Shown here piece after piece: positions 14,407 through 18,009 of a stretch of DNA of 18,009 nt. The stretch is from JBIOYL01 sp044870185. Lineage in GTDB: Bacteria; Actinomycetota; CALGFH01. Position numbers and translations under genes: made by a program. Under the pieces are notes generated by a model, which saw nothing but the letters and a program-made list of their open reading frames with translations, was not told the origin of the DNA and made no database searches. The number at the start of each line of letters is the position of its first letter. Position 1 is the stretch's first letter. The stretch spans positions 1-18,009 of the forward strand of contig JBIOYL010000394.1 of NCBI GenBank assembly GCA_044870185.1. Direction: 5' to 3'.

Positions 14407-15758
14407 TCAGTGGGCGAGGATGGGGCGGTCGGGGGCGGGTGGGCGGCCGGGCGGCAGCAGCCAGGGGGTGGCTGCGGCGGCCACGGCGGCAGCAGCGCGC
14501 AGGCCAGGAACGCCCGGTCGAACCCGTCGACTGGTGGGCGGCCGGCCAGGGGGTCGCTGGTGACGCTGGCGGCGGCGATGGTGGAGGCCACGGCCACGCC
14601 CAGGGAGGCGCCGAGTTCGTGGCCGGTGTTGAGCAGCCCGGAGGTCAGGCCGGCCTGCGCCTGGTCGACGTGGGCCAGTGCGGTGGTGGTGGCGACCACG
14701 AACCCGGCGCCGAGCCCGGCGGTCGCCAGCAGCAGGCCGGGGAGCAGCTCGACCAGCATCGAGGCGTCGGCGGGCAGGCGCGACAGCAGCAGGGCGCCCG
14801 CTGCGGCCAGGGTGAACCCGACCGCGGCGACCGGCCGGGGCCCCAGCTGGCCGACGGCGTGGGCGGCGAGGTGGCTGCCGGCGATGGTGGCCAGGGCCGC
14901 CGGCAGGAACACCAGCCCGGTGTCCAGGGCGGTGTGGCCGAGCAGCCGTTGCAGGTACAGCGAGGCCAGGAAGTAGGTGGCCAAGAGCAGGCCGGAGGTG
15001 GCTAGCATCACCAGCTGGCCGGCCAGCAGCGGCCGGCGGGCCAGCAGCTCAAGCGGCACCAGCGGTTCGCGAGTGACGTGCTCGACGGCGACGAACACCC
15101 CGGCCAGCACCACCCCCGCCGCCAGCCAGAGGAGCGTGGTGGTGGCGCCCCAGCCGTCGCTGCCGGCGGTGACCAGCCCGTAGATGATTGCGGTGGTGGC
15201 CAGTGTACCGGTCAGCGCGCCGGGCAGGTCCAGCCGGCGAGCCCGGTGGGCTGGCCGGACGGCGGCGACCACCGCGGGGCCGGCACCGGCGATCGCCGCC
15301 CACATCCCAAGGGCGCGGTTGCGCTCGGGGCCGTGGAAGGTGGTGGTGATGATCGCCAGCGCCGCCGGCGACAGCAGCGCCGCGCCCACGCCCTGGGCGG
15401 CGCGGGCGGCGACCAGGACCGTCCCGGTCTGGGCCAGGCCCGAGGCCAGCGAGGCGGCCGTGAACACGCCCAGCCCGGCCAGGAACATCCGCCGCCGGCC
15501 GAGCGCATCGGCCAGCCGGCCGCCCAGCAGCATAAGGCCACCGAAGCAGAGCGTGTAGGCGGTCACCACCCAGGTCAGGGCGGTGCGGTCAAGGTGCAGG
15601 TCGGCGCCGATGCTGGGCAGCGCGACGTTCACCACCGTGATGTCGAGAATCACCATGAACTGCGCCAGGCACAGCAGCACCAGCGCCCACCAGCGCCGCG
15701 GGTCTGGACCCGGCGGGCGCGGCGCAAGGGCGTGGACGGGCAGGGTGCGATCACTCAT
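14407..15758 (-). CDS. DHA2-type MFS multidrug exporter with an internal in-frame gap and a late frameshift
   Basis: A drug:H+ antiporter of the EmrB/QacA class. ATG 15758 has AGAAGGGA upstream. Helix 1 carries FMVILDITVVNVALPSIGAD, the signature DxTVVNVALP of DHA2 transporters, followed by TWVVTAYTLCFGGLMLLGGR and the motif A loop GGRLADALGRRRMF. ALGMWAAIAGAGPAV then joins almost directly to RRLDLPGALTGTLATTAIIY. Typical homologues have about 45 more residues between these (motif C GPxxGG, a WRWxFxxNxP segment and one to two helices), so an in-frame deletion near 15240-15275 is likely. The rest is well conserved to DGFDRAFLACALL. One base lost near 14490 changes the end; restoring it gives a natural tail and the TGA at 14407-14409. 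The helix count is therefore below the usual fourteen, and function is doubtful if the gap is real. Confidence 0.85.
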
Positions 15759-15820
15759 CGGTTCATCCCTTCTCGTCGTTGCGTGCCGATCGGGTCGCCC
15801 TCGTCCTTCGTCTTCTGCTG

Positions 15821-15883
15821 TCATGGCTGGCGGCGACCTCTCACGCGTGAACACGCAGCCCCGGAGGTCGCCGGCGGAGCCAT
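15821..15883 (-). promoter_or_regulatory. Structured leader of the MFS operon: 10-bp hairpin inside a possible 20-codon upstream ORF
   Basis: CGGCGACCTC (15831-15840) pairs perfectly with GAGGTCGCCG (15864-15873). The 23-base loop holds a perfect palindrome TCACGCGTGA (15841-15850). On the minus strand this lies within a 20-codon frame starting at ATG 15883 and ending at TGA 15821-15823, whose stop overlaps an ATG in frame with the MFS gene at 15824. No good ribosome binding site precedes the short frame. A leader-attenuation role is possible but is inference. Confidence 0.35.
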
Positions 15884-15960
15884 CGAGGCGTCAGGCGCGG
15901 CCGTTGGAACAAGCGCTTCCGGCTGTCGTCCCTCCCGTGGCGTGGTGTTGTCCGGTCTGC

Positions 15961-16029
15961 ACGCTAGGGACGGGCGCCGGCCGGAACATCACCCGATGGT
16001 GGGAACGCAGGGTGGGATGCGGGGTGGGA
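15961..16029 (-). promoter_or_regulatory. Candidate promoter/operator of the MFS-flavoprotein operon
   Basis: Read on the minus strand, three TCCCACC elements (16029-16023, 16017-16011, 16004-15998) are spaced 12 and 13 bp. They are followed after ATC by GGGTGATGT (15994-15986), then 19 bases, then TAGCGT (15966-15961) as a -10-like hexamer. The layout from the last repeat onward is identical in spacing to 11409-11451. Transcription would begin near 15954, leaving a leader of about 195 bases before the MFS start at 15758. The upstream neighbour on the same strand is a LAL regulator. Confidence 0.6.
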
Positions 16030-16098
16030 TCATGCTGCGGCTCGGCGCCGCCCGGGGCGATGAGGCTGCGGTGCGCTGCGGCCGCTACGCGGCGTCGC

Positions 16099-18009
16099 CT
16101 ACCGCAGCAGCCCCAGCTCCCGCGCCCGGGCAACGGCCTGGGTGCGGTTGGCCGCGCCGAGCTTGTCGAGGATGTGGGTGACGTGGCGCTTGACGGTGTC
16201 CAGGGTGACCACCAGCTCCTCGGCGATTGCCGGGTTGGACCTGCCGGCGGCCAGCAGCTGCAGCACCTCCAGCTCGCGGGCACTCAGCGCCGCGACCAGC
16301 CCGGGCAGGGCGGCGCCGCGCCGGGAGCGGGGGAGAGCGGCCTGGCCGGCCTGCTCGAACGCCTCCAGCAGTCGGTCCAGGAAGTCGGGTGGCACCTGGA
16401 CGGCCACGGGTTTGGCCGGGGTGGTGAGGAGAGTGCCGAGCAGGGTGGCCATCGCCGCGCCCTCGTCGACGAACACGCGCAGGTAGCCTTCTGGCGCGCC
16501 GCGGGCGAGGGCGTCGGCCAGGACGGCGAGGGCCCGTTGGTGATCCCCGGCTGCCTGCAGCGCCAGGGACCGCACGGCCCGGATCTGGATGAGGCTGCCG
16601 TTCCGGGCTTGCGACTCGGCAAGCTCGTCGAGGCGCTCCAACAGCCGCAGCGCCCCACCGGAATGCGACCGGGCCAGCAGCACCCGGGCCAGCACGAGGT
16701 GGTCGCGTTCGCGCACATAGGCGATCTCGTCGTTCTCCGTCAGGCCGCGTTCCTCGGTCCACCGCTCGGCCTCGCCGGCCTGTCCCTGGGCGAGGGAGAG
16801 CCGGGCCCGTTCCGAGCGGGCGGGGTACCAGAGGCTGCTCACCTCTGGGCTCGTCTGCAGCCGGCAGGCTTCGTTCATGGCTGCAAGGGCGCTGTCTTCC
16901 TGCCCCATGGCCTGGTGGATCCAGGCCGAGGCGACTCGCTCGCGTTCACGAAACCAGCGCTCTTGCCGGCCAAGCTCGCTGCTTTCTCTCAGGTGCTGGA
17001 GGGCCTCGTGGAGCTGGTTGCGCTGGTAGAGCACCTGGGCGATCCCCAGGTGCGCCAGGCCCGCCTGGTACGCCGACGTGCGGGCGCCCTGGGTGGCCAG
17101 GCGCAGACCCTCTTGGTGGGTTCGCAGGGCCGCGGTGAGCCTGCCCCGTTCCTGTTGCAGCTGGCCGAGGGGAAACGGGGATACCATCCCGGGGTGGGGG
17201 TCGGGTGCCGCTCGGCCCTCGGCCAGGATCTCGGCGGCAGCGCTCTCGGCCTCCGCCAGCCTTCCCCGCATCCGCTCGGCCTCGGCCCCAGCGAGCCAGC
17301 GCGCCCAGTGGCGAGGCCCAGGCTCGTCCTCGGCCATCTCGGCCAGGGCCGATCGCGCGTACGCGGCCATCACCTCAGGATCGCCCGGGTTCCTGCGAGC
17401 TCTGCGCGAAGGAGCGCGATCGCCGCCGGCACCTCGGCCACCATGCCGACTTCGGTGAGCACCCCAAACTCGGCCGGTCCTTGGCCGTGGTCGACTGCGC
17501 GCTCGGCCTGCTCCAGGAGTCGTTCGACCAGGTCCAGGCGGCCGAGGAAGAGCTGCCGCAACCCCTCGGCCAGGCACAGCGCTGGTCGGGATCGCACCGC
17601 GTCGTCAGGCAGTCGCGACAGCCATCGCTCCAGCAGCGCACTCTCGTCGCGGCCGAGGGTCTCGCCCAGGTGCTGTTCGACCAGTCGCGCCGCCCACGCC
17701 CCGTCCCCAGCCCCGAGGACATGGTGGATCGCCTCGTCGATCAGCCCGTGCTGCTCGCACCATTCGGCGGCCCTCCGGTGCAGATCCGCCAGCCGCGCAC
17801 CCTCGGTCTGCTGCAGCCGAGCACGGAGGAGATCGGCGAACAGTTGATGGAAGCGGTACCAGCGGCGCTCCTCGTCCAGAGGAATCAGAAACAGGTTGGC
17901 CCGCTCCACTTGCTCCAGCAGCGCCTGGCTGTCGGCGCGGCTGGTGACCGCATCCGCCAGCGGGCCGCAGACCCGGTCCAGGATCGAGGTCTCCAGCACG
18001 AACCCCCGC
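16099..18009 (-). CDS. LAL-type (MalT-like) LuxR family regulator, C-terminal two-thirds, frameshift near 17385
   Basis: The gene enters from the right edge; its N-terminal ATPase lies outside the window. From 18009 the minus strand reads VLETSILDRVCGPLADAVTS, ERANLFLIPLDEERRWYRFH, QLFADLLRARL and EWCEQHGLIDEAIHHVLGAG, the region just after the STAND ATPase, then helical TPR-like repeats to GMVAEVPAAIALLRAELAGT. One base is missing near 17385. The next frame continues DPEVMAAYARSALAEMAEDE and through more TPR-like sequence to the LuxR helix-turn-helix LSARELEVLQLLAAGRSNPA then IAEELVVTLDTVKRHVTHIL and DKLGAANRTQAVARARELGL before the TAG at 16099. The HTH is complete, so DNA binding should be intact. 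It is the obvious candidate regulator for the MFS operon that follows on the same strand 340 bases downstream, and a paralogue of the decayed copy at 10243-11332. Confidence 0.9.

Noticed and set aside
15583..17847. Open frame of 754 codons on the plus strand
   Set aside because: It is the antisense of the LAL regulator and MFS leader; its composition is Gln/Gly/Arg-rich and no motif is recognisable.
1..18009. CRISPR arrays, tRNA or rRNA genes
   Set aside because: No regularly spaced long direct repeats and no tRNA-like cloverleaf or rRNA sequence were seen. The only short tandem motif is TCCCACC, with a 12-13 bp step, in promoter regions.

Overview
The window is very G+C-rich DNA. The codon bias (third positions almost all G or C), GTG starts, GGAGG-type ribosome binding sites and recognisable families (three large ATP-dependent LuxR/MalT-type 'LAL' regulators, a DHA2-type exporter, a CzcO-like flavoprotein, actinobacterial-style GNATs and secreted proteins) suggest an Actinomycetota chromosome, probably an uncultured or soil type. 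I cannot place it more closely.

Layout. (A) 1-3.24 kb: the N-terminus of a LAL regulator runs off the left edge. Divergent from it is an exporter operon of ABC ATPase, ABC-2 permease (one frameshift) and NTF2-like protein, which meets a TMEM175-type channel gene tail to tail. (B) 3.25-11.3 kb: a graveyard holding fragments of a LAL regulator, a class III nucleotide cyclase, ISAs1, IS21 (istA/istB), IS1182 and IS1634 transposases, an alpha/beta hydrolase, a tyrosine integrase N-terminus and a second LAL regulator. Among them sit four genes that look intact: a 68-aa membrane protein, a secreted protein and a GNAT in this stretch, with the TMEM175 gene at its border. (C) 11.4-12.8 kb: a small ORF and a second GNAT, each with apparent indels. 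(D) 12.77-15.76 kb, minus strand: DHA2-type MFS exporter, FAD-dependent oxidoreductase and small membrane protein, probably one operon ending at a strong hairpin. (E) 16.1-18.0 kb: a third LAL regulator, minus strand, entering from the right edge.

The most coherent theme is regulatory. Each of three promoter regions beside a LAL gene (261-320, 11397-11451, 15961-16029 on the minus strand) carries tandem TCCCACC-like elements about 12-13 bp apart, then three bases, then GGGTGATGT or a close relative. In two of them a TAnCGT -10-like hexamer follows exactly 19 bases later. I infer that these LAL paralogues control neighbouring export or detoxification operons through a common operator.

Single-base frameshifts occur in most of the longer genes, often inside short G or C runs. 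Some may be sequencing or assembly errors, while the transposon and hydrolase fragments are truly decayed (truncations, in-frame stops). Raw reads would separate the two.
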